IMG/VR virus record: IMGVR_UViG_3300042340_000394
Coordinates: 23,612 to 87,611 of that record
DNA length: 64,000 bases
Source of the DNA: a virus
Strand: one strand, 5' to 3'
The notes beneath the pieces are model-generated. The model saw only the letters and a list, made by a program, of their open reading frames with translations. It did no database searches and had not been told where the DNA came from. This document shows positions 14,647 through 22,741 of this stretch, piece after piece. The stretch's first letter is position 1. Each line of letters starts with the position of its first letter. The position numbers were made by a program, and so were the translations under genes.

Positions 14647-15075
14647 ATGCCCACCCGCAAGCGAACGTCCATCCACAATCCAAAGCGTCTCACGCTGGCA
14701 GAGCAGTGGGATGCCTACGACGCTGCCGTCGCGGAAACTTACCGCAGAAACATTATCCAAATGCAGTGGGTCGATCAGGGCGAGAAGTGGGCGCGTGAGT
14801 TCGTGTCGAGGCCGTATGCGGCGAAGATGATGAGCGCCCCGTCGTTCGACCCCGAAGAAGAAGCCACGGAGTGGTGGATCGAGGCAGCGACGGAAGAAGA
14901 GGTAAAGGATAGCCTCGGATTTATGGGGGTGCAGGTCGGTTTCGCTGATGAACTGGAGCGTCTCACGGGCCGCAAGTTCTTGCGTTCCAGTACGTCACGC
15001 GAGCAGTGGAACATCCCGTTTCATGAGGTCCAGAAGATGTTCAAGCGACCGCGCGGGGCGAGGCCGAACTACTGA
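14647..15075 (+). CDS. Hypothetical protein with HNP leader, paralogue of 15167
   Basis: 142 residues. The leader MPTRKRTSIHNPKR is followed by a helical domain: LAEQWDAYDAAVAETYRR, WVDQGEKWAREFVSRP, FDPEEEATEWWIEAATEEE, GFADELERLTGRKF, and a basic C-terminus (KMFKRPRGARPNY). It matches the next gene in every one of these blocks, so the two are a tandem duplication. No function is known. The basic leader and basic tail bracket an acidic core. Confidence 0.7.
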   Translation: MPTRKRTSIHNPKRLTLAEQWDAYDAAVAETYRRNIIQMQWVDQGEKWAREFVSRPYAAKMMSAPSFDPEEEATEWWIEAATEEEVKDSLGFMGVQVGFADELERLTGRKFLRSSTSREQWNIPFHEVQKMFKRPRGARPNY

Positions 15076-15166
15076 GTCGGCACGCCTCGCGGGAACCTCT
15101 CGCACGTCGAGGGTGAGCGCGAAGTTGAGCCAGCGGCAGCATCCACCGCACACGAAGGAAACGTCA

Positions 15167-15610
15167 ATGCCCGCCAGCAAGCGTCGCTCGCTCCGCAACC
15201 CGCCGTCGAAACGTCCGTCGCTCGCGGAGCAGTGGGACGAGTACGACGCCATCGTGCACCGCATCTTCCACGAACACGGTCAAGAGTTGTGGTGGATCGA
15301 CGAGGGCAAGGCGTGGGCGCAGCGGTTCGTGACGAACCCGGTGGCGATGGCCCGACTTGACCGTGGGAAGTTCGACCCGGAGGAGTACGCTGCGGACCGA
15401 TGGACGGACACGGCGTCGGAGGCGGAGGCGCGCGACTCGATCGGACACATGGGCGCGATGATCGGGTTCACCACTGAACTGGAGCGCCTCACCGGGCACA
15501 AGTTCCACCGCTTCAACACCGCGGATGCCGCCGACTACATCAAGACGTGGAGCGTGCCGATGGCGCAGATCCAGAAGTCGGTCAAGAAGCCGCGCGGTCC
15601 GCGACCGTAA
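15167..15610 (+). CDS. Hypothetical protein with RNP leader, paralogue of 14647
   Basis: 147 residues, leader MPASKRRSLRNPPSKRP, then LAEQWDEYDAIVHRIFHEHG, WWIDEGKAWAQRFVTNP, GFTTELERLTGHKFHRF and KSVKKPRGPRP. Compared with its neighbour the core is conserved while the leaders differ in all but the basic-N-P pattern, which suggests that pattern, not the exact sequence, is selected. A GAAGGAAACG ribosome-binding site precedes the ATG. Confidence 0.7.
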   Translation: MPASKRRSLRNPPSKRPSLAEQWDEYDAIVHRIFHEHGQELWWIDEGKAWAQRFVTNPVAMARLDRGKFDPEEYAADRWTDTASEAEARDSIGHMGAMIGFTTELERLTGHKFHRFNTADAADYIKTWSVPMAQIQKSVKKPRGPRP

Positions 15611-15691
15611 CGTTCCGCGGCAAACGACGCCGAACGAGAACGTCGCGTTTTCCTCCCCATCGCGCCGCGCATGGTGTAACGTGAGGGCGCG

Positions 15692-16954
15692 ATGACCATT
15701 TTTCTCGACCACCACTCGACCACCCCTCCCTCCGAAGCCGTGATCGACGCCGTGGTGCGGGCGATGCGCGTCGCTGGCAACGCCTCGTCGTCGCACGAGG
15801 GTGGGAAGGCGGCGTCGAAGATCGTCGAGGATGCCCGCCGCTGCGTCGCCGAGACGATGGGCGGCGTCGATCCGGCAGACATCTACTTCACTTCGGGCGC
15901 TACAGAATCGAACGGCATCGTACTCAGGTCAATCGTCGATGGCGAGAACGAGCGCGGGCGGCGCCCTCACATCGTCACTTCTGCGATCGAGCACAGCGCC
16001 ATTCTCGTGCCCCTGCGTCAACTCGCGAAGCGCGGGCAATGCACGTTCACGGCAGTCCCCGTGGGCGCGTCGGGCATCGTGAACCCCGCCGACGTGGCCC
16101 GTGCGATCCGCCCCGACACGGTGCTCGTTTCCGTGATGGGCGCGCAGAATGAACTCGGCGGTATCCAGCCGATCGAAGAAATCGCAGCGGTCGCGCACGC
16201 TTACGGCGTGCCGATGCACTCCGATCTATGCCAGTCGTTCGGCAAGATTCCGCTGCGCGGCTTCGACTTCGCGAGCGCGAGCGCGCACAAGCTCAACGGA
16301 CCTACCGGCGTGGGCTGCGTTCTGATTCCGCAACGTTTACTCGCGCGTATGTCGGTGCCTGCGCTCGGTGGCTCGCAGCAAAACGGCGTGCGCGGCGGCA
16401 CGCTGAACCTGCACGGCATCGCCGGTTTCGGCGCCGCGTGCCGCGAAATGCGAACGTGGAACGTGGGGCCGCAGAACGTCGGCGGGCTCGCGGGTGAGGC
16501 GCTGCGACTCTGCCGCCTGCGCGACCTTATGCTCCGACTCCTGCGCGAGTCGCTCGGCGACGAAATCGTTCAGGTGAACGGCGCGATCGACGCTCCGATC
16601 GGTTCGCCGCAAGCGACGAACGATCCGGCGCGACGACTGCGACTCCCGCACTCGCTCTCGGTTCGTCTCGTGGGCGTGTGCCCGATTTCGCTCGACGCCG
16701 CGGTGCGGAGCAAGATCGACGTGTCGGCGGCGGCGGCGTGCAAGTCGCTCGGCGGCGAGCGGAGTCACGTTCTCGAAGCGATGGGCATTCCCGACGATGG
16801 CGCGGTAGTTCGCATCGGCCTCGGCAAGTGCAACAACGAAGAGAACGTTCGCATGGCGGCGAAGGTGATTGCCGACGCGGCGATGCCGCTCGTGGGCGTA
16901 GGGTGCGACGTTCCCGCGGGCTGCGACGGCGGCGTGTGTCCGGCGCGGCGGTAG
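15692..16954 (+). CDS. Cysteine desulfurase (NifS/IscS family)
   Basis: 420 residues, PLP-dependent. Visible family marks: YFTSGATESNGIVLRS near the N-terminus, TSAIEHSAI, the SASAHKLNGPTGVG loop with the PLP Lys200 next to His199, GGSQQNGVRGGTLN, and the catalytic Cys350 in AAAACKSLGGERSHVLEAMG. The reaction would be transfer of sulfur from cysteine to the enzyme as a persulfide. After the normal end the protein carries an extra GCDVPAGCDGGVCPARR with three Cys, which could hold metal or pass on sulfur. No IscU, DndBCDE or tRNA thiolase gene is nearby, so the acceptor is unknown. A TAACGT box lies about 15 nt upstream of the ATG. Confidence 0.88.
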   Translation: MTIFLDHHSTTPPSEAVIDAVVRAMRVAGNASSSHEGGKAASKIVEDARRCVAETMGGVDPADIYFTSGATESNGIVLRSIVDGENERGRRPHIVTSAIEHSAILVPLRQLAKRGQCTFTAVPVGASGIVNPADVARAIRPDTVLVSVMGAQNELGGIQPIEEIAAVAHAYGVPMHSDLCQSFGKIPLRGFDFASASAHKLNGPTGVGCVLIPQRLLARMSVPALGGSQQNGVRGGTLNLHGIAGFGAACREMRTWNVGPQNVGGLAGEALRLCRLRDLMLRLLRESLGDEIVQVNGAIDAPIGSPQATNDPARRLRLPHSLSVRLVGVCPISLDAAVRSKIDVSAAAACKSLGGERSHVLEAMGIPDDGAVVRIGLGKCNNEENVRMAAKVIADAAMPLVGVGCDVPAGCDGGVCPARR

Positions 16955-16955
16955 G

Positions 16956-17411
16956 CTAGCGCGAGGAGCGACGGGCGCGGCGCGCGGGGGCGTCGGCCAC
17001 CGCATCCTCGACGCTCTCGCCCATTTCCATAAGCCTTCGCGCGCACGCGAACGAGAAGGCGGTCTCCGCTTCGAGACCCTCCTGAATCCACGCCTTGCCG
17101 ATGTAGGCACGCTCCTCGGCGCTGCACCCACCGATCACGGCGCCGAAACACCGCTCGGTATGCAGGATCGCGATGGCCGTTGTCGCCGTCGAATAGGCGG
17201 TGAGAAGCGCCACGAGGGCGCCGCCCGCGGCGGGAACCTCGTCGAGCACGATGCCGGGGATCGCCTCACCGTAGATCCTCGCCACGTCCGCCCACTGGCG
17301 CTTGCCCGCGTCGACCGCTTGCCCCGCTCGGTACACGAAAACATGAAGCGGGTTCTCTCGCATGATGGCGACGAACTCGGGGTCGGGAGCGGTGCGGGCG
17401 GTGTTCTTCAT
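16956..17411 (-). CDS. Helical hypothetical protein
   Basis: 151 residues from the ATG at 17411, directly behind a CGTA-type promoter. The sequence is mainly helical and moderately hydrophobic (AAGGALVALLTAYSTATTAI), with three Cys (HTERCFGAVIGGC; FSFACARR) and a basic tail ARRARRSSR. It may sit at a membrane, but no clear transmembrane helix is present. Its stop lies just past the convergent desulfurase gene. Confidence 0.6.
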   Translation of the reverse strand: MKNTARTAPDPEFVAIMRENPLHVFVYRAGQAVDAGKRQWADVARIYGEAIPGIVLDEVPAAGGALVALLTAYSTATTAIAILHTERCFGAVIGGCSAEERAYIGKAWIQEGLEAETAFSFACARRLMEMGESVEDAVADAPARRARRSSR

Positions 17412-17419
17412 GGTGAACC

Positions 17420-17448
17420 TTCTACGGCGGTGGCGACCCGATTCTTGC
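17420..17448 (-). promoter_or_regulatory. CGTA-type promoter for the 16956-17411 gene
   Basis: Minus-strand GCAAGAAT, 14 nt, CGTAGAA, with GAGAAATCAG upstream. The first box is a variant of GTAAGAAC. Confidence 0.55.
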
Positions 17449-17491
17449 GCGGCCACACTGATTTCTCCTGCACGCACCGTGCGGCGGTAGG

Positions 17492-17719
17492 TTACCCGAT
17501 CACCGCGTCGAGCGCGTCGACTCCGCTCTTGATCCGCGCCTCGATCGCACACACCGATGCGCCCTTGGTGGCGACGGTGAGTTCCGTGGCCTCGCACGGG
17601 TCGGCAACGTACTCCGCGATTGCGCTGCGGAGGCACCGACGCGCGGTTTCGAGTTGCGCGCGGAGCGTGCGGAGGTTCTGGCGAGCGGCTTCGAGTTGAT
17701 TGCTGAATTGGTCTCGCAT
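17492..17719 (-). CDS. Small coiled-coil protein
   Basis: 75 residues, nearly all helix with heptad-like spacing: MRDQFSNQLEAARQNLRTLR and AQLETARRCLRSAIAEYVAD. It resembles small phage proteins used in assembly or as inhibitors, but nothing specific identifies it. It has its own CGTA-type promoter and forms a divergent pair with the 17860 gene. Confidence 0.6.
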   Translation of the reverse strand: MRDQFSNQLEAARQNLRTLRAQLETARRCLRSAIAEYVADPCEATELTVATKGASVCAIEARIKSGVDALDAVIG

Positions 17720-17727
17720 GGTCCCCC

Positions 17728-17756
17728 TTCTACGTCGCCAGCACGACGGACCTTAC
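17728..17756 (-). promoter_or_regulatory. CGTA-type promoter for the 17492-17719 gene
   Basis: Minus-strand GTAAGGTC, 14 nt, CGTAGAA, then GGGGGACC and the ATG. It faces the promoter at 17822. Confidence 0.65.
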
Positions 17757-17821
17757 GCCGCGTCGCCGATTCCTCTCGCGCGCCGCGCAGCAAGCGGTGC
17801 GGCGGAAACCGACGGTGCGAC

Positions 17822-17850
17822 GTAAGAACTCCGCGGCGCGAGGCGTAAGA
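17822..17850 (+). promoter_or_regulatory. CGTA-type promoter for the 17860 gene
   Basis: GTAAGAAC, 14 nt, CGTAAGA, preceded by GGAAACCGACGGTGCGAC. The mirrored, less perfect copy of this upstream element lies before the divergent promoter, as at 5159-5212. Confidence 0.6.
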
Positions 17851-17859
17851 GTGGGCACC

Positions 17860-18252
17860 ATGAACACGAACCCGATGGTTTCCGCAGTGTCCCGCTACGA
17901 AGATGCCGCCCGCGCCGCCGATGCCGCGCTCAACGCGATGTTCACGGCGTTCGGCATCGTCGGTCGCAAGGTCGTGTCCGTCGGTGGTGCGTACATCCCC
18001 GGCACCGAAGTCGGCGTGCGTGAGGCGAACGTCCTTCGCGGTCAACCGTGGAGCGTCCGCAAGGCCGACGGGTGCCTCGCCCGCCTGTACGTCGGCGCGG
18101 GCGAAGCGGAGGTGTGCGTCGGCACCGTCGAGTCGGCGCGGTTGCGCGACGAGTTCGGGCACGTTGGCATCGTGGTCGACGTGACGCAGTGCATGGAGCA
18201 CTGGAACGAGTTCGTGCTCGTGGTGCTCACGGGGATGCTTGAGCAGAAGTAG
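17860..18252 (+). CDS. Small beta-rich hypothetical protein
   Basis: 130 residues. After a helix (SRYEDAARAADAALNAMFTA) come several strands: GRKVVSVGGAYIPGTEVGV, ARLYVGAGEAEVCVGTVE, HVGIVVDVTQCMEHWNEFVL. The size and pattern suggest a small barrel domain, but no family is recognised. Confidence 0.6.
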   Translation: MNTNPMVSAVSRYEDAARAADAALNAMFTAFGIVGRKVVSVGGAYIPGTEVGVREANVLRGQPWSVRKADGCLARLYVGAGEAEVCVGTVESARLRDEFGHVGIVVDVTQCMEHWNEFVLVVLTGMLEQK

Positions 18253-18337
18253 TCCGTCGCGAGAAGCGCGCCGTTCGCTATTGCAATCGCCCGCATAATC
18301 GGGCACCGTCGGCAGGGAACACTCGGAGAAAATCACA

Positions 18338-18928
18338 ATGGCAACCACACGCAAGTCCCCCAAGCGCGCCGCTGCTCGCAAGCCCGCCGCGAAGCGCCGC
18401 GCCGTGCGAAACCCCGTCGCCCGCGGCCTCGGCCCGGTCGATCGCGCGCTCAAGAAGATCGAGCGCGAAGTCGGCGAGTACGCCGGTTCCGACGCCGCGC
18501 AGAAGGCGATGGAGGCGCTCATCCTCGCCGTCCCGCTCAAGGGAAACATCGGCGAGTGGAAGAAGCAGATCAAGGACGCCATCATCGCCGATCGTGGCGA
18601 GAGCGACCGCAAGTACGTCACGGAGGCGATGCGCTCCGGCAAACCCGGTGTCTTCGTTCGGGCGACGAACCTCGTCGACTACTGGCAGTTCGAGGGCGAC
18701 CTCATTCTGATCCACGGAGGCAAGTTCGGCGGCACCGAGAGCACGGGAGAAGTGGTCGTTCTCACGAAGGATCAACTCGTGCTCAGCAAGGCCGTCGCCG
18801 TGGACGGGAACATGGAGCACTACCCCGTCGAGAAGGCCGCGAAGGCGATCATCGAGGCGTACGGCTTCGGGAGTACCACGCGCGACCCGTGGTTCGAGGC
18901 GCCGAGCGCGCGCAACCGTCGGTACTGA
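18338..18928 (+). CDS. Hypothetical protein with long basic RNP leader
   Basis: 196 residues. The first 27 are almost all Lys, Arg, Ala and Pro (MATTRKSPKRAAARKPAAKR, then RAVRNP), the longest leader of this type in the window. The rest is one domain with a helical start and a beta-rich middle (GVFVRATNLVDYWQFEGDLI, LIHGGKFGGTESTGEVVVLT), ending SARNRRY. AAATCACA and a GGAG precede the ATG. The next gene repeats the same leader sequence internally. Confidence 0.7.
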   Translation: MATTRKSPKRAAARKPAAKRRAVRNPVARGLGPVDRALKKIEREVGEYAGSDAAQKAMEALILAVPLKGNIGEWKKQIKDAIIADRGESDRKYVTEAMRSGKPGVFVRATNLVDYWQFEGDLILIHGGKFGGTESTGEVVVLTKDQLVLSKAVAVDGNMEHYPVEKAAKAIIEAYGFGSTTRDPWFEAPSARNRRY

Positions 18929-18951
18929 GAACGTCGAGCGAGAACACGAAC

Positions 18952-19575
18952 ATGGAAACCGAACGAGAGTACGCCGCGCGCGAGAAGCGCATGTTTCGTG
19001 CGCAGATCGCCGACACGGAGAAGCAGCCCCTCCGCGACCGTCAAGAGGCGCGCAGCGAGTTCCGCGAGGTGATGGCGCAGCACCCCGATCGCGTCGCCGA
19101 ACGCATCGCGTGGATTCTCGAAGGGAACTACGGCTTCGGGGCCTACACCGAGGCCCGCGAAGTGGTCGTGAACAAGCGCATGAACCGCGCTGCGTGGTTC
19201 GTGTCGATGGTCGGCGCGCTCGACCACTCGTGCCCGCCCGAGTTCACGATGGGCGCGTGGAAGACGCTCACCGCCGCGCAGAAGAAGAACCTCGACGTCG
19301 CCGTGATGGCCGTGATCGAGGAGTACGCGAAGCAACTCGCCCCGGCGCGCAAGCCCGCCGCGAAGCGCAAGGCGTCGCGCAACGGCGCGAAGCGCGGCAA
19401 GATGATGAGCAAGGCCGAAGTGAACCGATCGTTCCGCGAGAACGTGCTCCCGCACCTTCGCCACACGGATCGCGTCTCGGTGCGTACGGCGTGGCTCGAC
19501 TACACCGACGAACTGAACCGCGACGGTCGCATCTCGGATCACGCGCGGAACAACTGGGTCAATCCCTACCGCTGA
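18952..19575 (+). CDS. Two-domain hypothetical protein with internal RNG linker
   Basis: 207 residues. The N-terminal helical domain (1-about 128) is joined to a C-terminal domain by ARKPAAKRKASRNGAKRG, nearly the same string as the leader of the 18338 product. The C-terminal part (KAEVNRSFRENVLPHLRHTD, RTAWLDYTDELNRDGRISDH) resembles a small domain found alone in other phage proteins. The leader-like string at the domain border suggests either a former gene fusion or a processing site. Function unknown. Confidence 0.65.
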   Translation: METEREYAAREKRMFRAQIADTEKQPLRDRQEARSEFREVMAQHPDRVAERIAWILEGNYGFGAYTEAREVVVNKRMNRAAWFVSMVGALDHSCPPEFTMGAWKTLTAAQKKNLDVAVMAVIEEYAKQLAPARKPAAKRKASRNGAKRGKMMSKAEVNRSFRENVLPHLRHTDRVSVRTAWLDYTDELNRDGRISDHARNNWVNPYR

Positions 19576-19607
19576 ATCCCGCCGCCCGTCGCTTCGTCAC
19601 ACGGAGC

Positions 19608-19922
19608 ATGAACTGCACCCGCCGCCGTCTCCAGAAACACCGTCGCGCCGCCATCCGCACGCCCGCGTGGCGGAGCAACGGCACTTCGCACGTTTTCCGC
19701 TGGTCCCGTGCGCTCGACCTGATCGAGTGCGCCGCGGTGCTCGACGGCGTGCGTGGCGAACCGCTGGCGCTCGGCGCGGGCGAACTCGCATCGTTCGTCG
19801 GGCGCACCGCGGAGGCCACGGCGTGCCTCGCAGGGGCGCCGCCGTGGTTCGTCGCTGCGGTCGCCCGCCGCGCCGTGCGACTGCGCCTCGCGGACGAACT
19901 GGACGCCTTGCTGGCGTGGTGA
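19608..19922 (+). CDS. Small protein with RRRLQK leader
   Basis: 104 residues, leader MNCTRRRLQKHRRAAIR, then WRSNGTSHVFRWSRALDLIE and a helical Ala-rich C-terminal part (PPWFVAAVARRAVRLRLADE). The leader type matches 6788, 6931 and 60884. The bases before the start (CTGAATCCCGCC, then CGGAG) resemble those before the 27467 gene. Confidence 0.55.
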   Translation: MNCTRRRLQKHRRAAIRTPAWRSNGTSHVFRWSRALDLIECAAVLDGVRGEPLALGAGELASFVGRTAEATACLAGAPPWFVAAVARRAVRLRLADELDALLAW

Positions 19923-19926
19923 AACG

Positions 19927-19956
19927 TTGCGACTGCGGGCGATCCCGTAGTACGGT
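19927..19956 (+). promoter_or_regulatory. Sigma70-like promoter for the 19964 gene
   Basis: TTGCGA at 19927 and TACGGT at 19951 with 18 nt between them, near-identical in design to the 697-726 promoter. Confidence 0.4.
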
Positions 19957-19963
19957 GCCACGC

Positions 19964-20575
19964 ATGGCAACCACGAAAACAGAAGCCGCGCGCTACGTCG
20001 CGCGAGCGATCGGCGACGGCATCGTTCCCCTCACCGACGACGTGACCGTCGGCGCTGGCGACCTCACGGGCACGCGCCTGTTCGCCGTCTACGTCGATCG
20101 TGGGCGCAACAAGGGCCGCTACGACTTCTTGACGGTTCACGCCGCCGCGAGAGCGTTCGTCGATTTCGTCGGGGCCGACGAGGCGGTTGCCGCGGTCGAT
20201 CGCGCCTACCTCCGCCGCGACGGCGAAGTGCCCGCCCGTGTGTCGGCGACGGCCCGCTACGACGACGTTCTCGCGCAGGCGGGCGTTCGCCCCGGCGCTC
20301 GCGTCGTGGTGGTGAAGGGCTCGCGCGGCATCGGGATCGACAAGGGCGTGACGCTCGCGATCGAGAACACGACGGTGTTGCCCGAGTCGAGCATGGCGGT
20401 CGCGGTGCGATTCATGGCGATGAACGGGAGCGCGTCGGGCCAGAAGCGGGTGCTGTACGCGCGCCACCCGAACCGACTCAGCGACGCCGACGTGAGCCTC
20501 GCGAGCGGCAACGGCGCCGACAAGATCGTCGTGCGCGTGTCGCGCCCGTCGACTCGCAACGGTCGCTGCCGGTAG
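19964..20575 (+). CDS. Hypothetical protein, extended relative of 9465, RNG tail
   Basis: 203 residues. Residues 1-75 are related to the 9465 product (EAARYVARAIGDGIVPLTDD; KGRYDFLTVHAAARAFVDF). A second domain follows (VRPGARVVVVKGSRGIGIDK, TLAIENTTVLPESSMAVAVR) that is beta-rich and may bind something through its Gly-rich loop. The end, RPSTRNGRCR, is a short basic N-G tail. Function unknown. Confidence 0.65.
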   Translation: MATTKTEAARYVARAIGDGIVPLTDDVTVGAGDLTGTRLFAVYVDRGRNKGRYDFLTVHAAARAFVDFVGADEAVAAVDRAYLRRDGEVPARVSATARYDDVLAQAGVRPGARVVVVKGSRGIGIDKGVTLAIENTTVLPESSMAVAVRFMAMNGSASGQKRVLYARHPNRLSDADVSLASGNGADKIVVRVSRPSTRNGRCR

Positions 20576-20602
20576 CTCCGACGAGAAAATCGACGCGGCG
20601 GT

Positions 20603-20631
20603 GATAGGTTCGGCGCCGACCCGACGTACAA
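20603..20631 (+). promoter_or_regulatory. CGTA-type promoter for the 20637 gene
   Basis: GATAGGTT, 14 nt, CGTACAA; upstream GAGAAAATCGACGCGG is one of the clearest copies of the A-rich upstream element. Confidence 0.6.
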
Positions 20632-20636
20632 GCGGC

Positions 20637-20879
20637 ATGAGCAGCAACGAAGTTTCGGTTCGCATTTTCGTCGAAGTAGTCAACGGCACGATCGGCACCG
20701 GGCGGTACGAGTCGTACGGGCGCACTTCGACGGCGGTCCCGCCCGCCATCGGCGACTCCGTGGTGCTCGAAGACGGACTCAAGCGCCGCGTGGTCGACCG
20801 CGTGTGGTCGTGCCCCGATATCTTCCGGGGCGTCACGCTTTACCTCGACGACCCGCGCATCACGGAGCGGCACGCCTAG
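20637..20879 (+). CDS. Small beta-rich hypothetical protein
   Basis: 80 residues: VSVRIFVEVVNGTIGTGRYE, then PPAIGDSVVLEDGLKRRVVD, then FRGVTLYLDDPRITERHA. The pattern of short strands and turns suggests an SH3-like or similar barrel. No motif identifies it. Confidence 0.55.
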   Translation: MSSNEVSVRIFVEVVNGTIGTGRYESYGRTSTAVPPAIGDSVVLEDGLKRRVVDRVWSCPDIFRGVTLYLDDPRITERHA

Positions 20880-20905
20880 CGGGAGCGAGAAATCGCCGCA
20901 GCGCC

Positions 20906-20934
20906 GCAAGAACACCCGCCCACCGCACGCAGAA
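20906..20934 (+). promoter_or_regulatory. CGTA-type promoter variant for the 20943-22896 gene group
   Basis: GCAAGAAC, 14 nt, CGCAGAA, preceded by GAGAAATCGCCGC. Spacing and flanks fit the family although each box has one change. Confidence 0.5.
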
Positions 20935-20942
20935 GGCACACC

Positions 20943-21227
20943 ATGATCGACACGAAACCGTTTCTGTTCGACACGAGTAAAGACATCAAGAACCACACCG
21001 CGGTGAGTGTGTGGCTTCTCTCGGGCCGCAAGATCCGGGTGACCACTTCGCGGTGGGAGAACTTCGGCAACGAGCCCGACGACGTTAGCGCGAAAACCGA
21101 GCACTTCCACGACGGCCAGTGGCGCGAGGTGCTCCCGTGGCACCGCATCGAGGCCACGGGCGAGAACGAGACCCCCGCCGCGCACCTCGCCCTCGCAGCG
21201 CGCACGATCGAGTTTCTCGATGCGTGA
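20943..21227 (+). CDS. Small hypothetical protein
   Basis: 94 residues: SVWLLSGRKIRVTTSRWENF, then EHFHDGQWREVLPWHRIEAT and an Ala-rich helix. It is the first of five overlapping genes (20943-22896) that form an operon. Unknown function. Confidence 0.55.
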   Translation: MIDTKPFLFDTSKDIKNHTAVSVWLLSGRKIRVTTSRWENFGNEPDDVSAKTEHFHDGQWREVLPWHRIEATGENETPAAHLALAARTIEFLDA

Positions 21228-21504
21228 CGCGACCGACACCACCGACACCGCCACGCGCTACCGCATCACGATCGCGGGAGTGAGCGACGACTACAAGGTC
21301 ACCGCCGTGCTCGCGCTTCGCAAGCACTTCGGTCTCGGGTTGACCGATGCCCTCACGATGCTCCGCGAGGGCCGCGTCGGCGACTCGCGCATCGCGTTCC
21401 AGTTCTCGCGCGACGACGCCGAAGCGATGGCGCAGGCGCTCAACTCGATCTTCGCCGCTCACCGCGGCACCGGGCAACCGTTCCGCACCTCGGAGGCACC
21501 GTGA
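21220..21504 (+). CDS. L7/L12 C-terminal-like domain protein
   Basis: 94 residues. The block YKVTAVLALRKHFGLGLTDA followed by LTMLREG matches the conserved core of the ribosomal protein L7/L12 C-terminal domain (KI.VIK.VRE.TGLGLKEAK.LV). The rest supplies the beta strands of the fold. It overlaps both neighbours in the operon. In ribosomes this domain recruits translation GTPases; here it may be a stand-alone binding module. A second such protein is at 32021. Confidence 0.65.
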   Translation: MRDATDTTDTATRYRITIAGVSDDYKVTAVLALRKHFGLGLTDALTMLREGRVGDSRIAFQFSRDDAEAMAQALNSIFAAHRGTGQPFRTSEAP

Positions 21505-22280
21505 GACACACGATCGACGTTCTCGCAGAACTCGCGAAACTCAACGCCGCCACGCACGCTGCCCGCAAGGAGTCGGAGCGCATCGAGGCCGTGCTCAACG
21601 CTACGGCGAGGAGCATCGCCGACGCTGCGCGCACGGGCAAGGCGATCGACCCGCAAGACCTTCGGCGCGCGAGCGAGTACGGTGCCGAGAAGGCTCGCAA
21701 CGACCGCGTAGTCGCCGCAGCGAAGGCTCAGGACACCGCGCGTCGGGCGCCGCTCGTTCGCGAACTGCGCGGCGTGACGGACGACCCCGCGAGCACGTAC
21801 GCTGCGATCGTTGCGACGCTCACGGAACGGTACGGCGCCCCGAGCGCCGAGCCGTACCTCTCGGGCAAGGACCGCTGCGGGTGGGAGGTTCTCACGCATA
21901 CGACGAAGGCGCCGCGGTGGCGCATCGGTCGCGCGACGTTCATCGTGTCGATCGACGAGCGCGGTGTGGGCGTGTACGCGACAGGCGACCACGATCACTT
22001 CGGCCCGACCCGAAGCGTGAGGTTCATCGTTCGCCCGAACGCTGAACTGGCGCGTCGCATCGTCACTGGCGAAGTCTCGTTCTCGTCCGTCGCATCGGTG
22101 GGCGAAGTGCAGATGCGTTACGGCTACTGCGCGCCATTGCTCGCGCCCGTCGCCGTTGCGCTCGACGTGATCGATCACTGCGTCCGGTACTCCCGCAACG
22201 AAGAGTGCGCGTTCCTCGATGCGCAGGCCATCGCAGATTTCGCTGAATACAGGCGCCGCTACAACGTCGGATGGGGATGA
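21501..22280 (+). CDS. Hypothetical protein, helical N-terminus plus beta domain
   Basis: 259 residues from a GTG in an overlap with the previous gene. The first 90 residues are helical and probably coiled coil (LAELAKLNAATHAARKESER). The remainder is a mixed domain with ITERYGAP-like and WRIGRATFIVSIDERGVGVY segments. No known family. Confidence 0.6.
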   Translation: MRHTIDVLAELAKLNAATHAARKESERIEAVLNATARSIADAARTGKAIDPQDLRRASEYGAEKARNDRVVAAAKAQDTARRAPLVRELRGVTDDPASTYAAIVATLTERYGAPSAEPYLSGKDRCGWEVLTHTTKAPRWRIGRATFIVSIDERGVGVYATGDHDHFGPTRSVRFIVRPNAELARRIVTGEVSFSSVASVGEVQMRYGYCAPLLAPVAVALDVIDHCVRYSRNEECAFLDAQAIADFAEYRRRYNVGWG

Positions 22281-22741
22281 TCCCCACCGTCACACAACTC
22301 CTCGCGCTCGCCCCCGACGGCAACGTCACCCTCCGGGTGGTGAGGCGCGAGCACGTCGGCCCCTCGCCGCACGTCGAGGTGACCGCCGAGGTGGTCTCCG
22401 TGAAGCGCGGCATCGTCGTGTGGCGCGACGACGACGGGCGCACGATCACGCCGCGTGACTCGTGGCTGTTCGAGACGCTCCGCGGTGCCCCCGTCGGGAC
22501 TCCCGCCGCCACGGTCGCGGAGAAGGCCCGCGAGGCGCGGGAGAGCGCCACCGTCGGGCCGTTCGTGATCGAGTCGAGCCTCACGTCGCGCAAGGTGACG
22601 CTGCGCCACGCACACGGCGGGCTCGTGCCGACGGGCGACGGGCGCACCGAAACGGAGGTGTCGTTCGCGGACTTCACCGCAGCGCGAGAGCACGCGAAGG
22701 CTTGCCTCGACGCGCTCCTCGCGGGGCGGGTGCATCCGTGA
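22277..22741 (+). CDS. Small beta-rich hypothetical protein
   Basis: 154 residues from the ATG that forms an ATGA overlap with the previous stop; an ATG 6 nt earlier is equally possible. Strands dominate: NVTLRVVRREHVGPSPHVEV, VVSVKRGIVVWRDDDGRTIT, SSLTSRKVTLRHAHGGLVP. Unknown function. Confidence 0.55.
   Translation: MIPTVTQLLALAPDGNVTLRVVRREHVGPSPHVEVTAEVVSVKRGIVVWRDDDGRTITPRDSWLFETLRGAPVGTPAATVAEKAREARESATVGPFVIESSLTSRKVTLRHAHGGLVPTGDGRTETEVSFADFTAAREHAKACLDALLAGRVHP

Noticed and set aside
15692-16954. DndA of a DNA phosphorothioation system
   Set aside because: The enzyme class fits, but no DndB-E or Ssp gene is in the window, so the narrower name is not supported.
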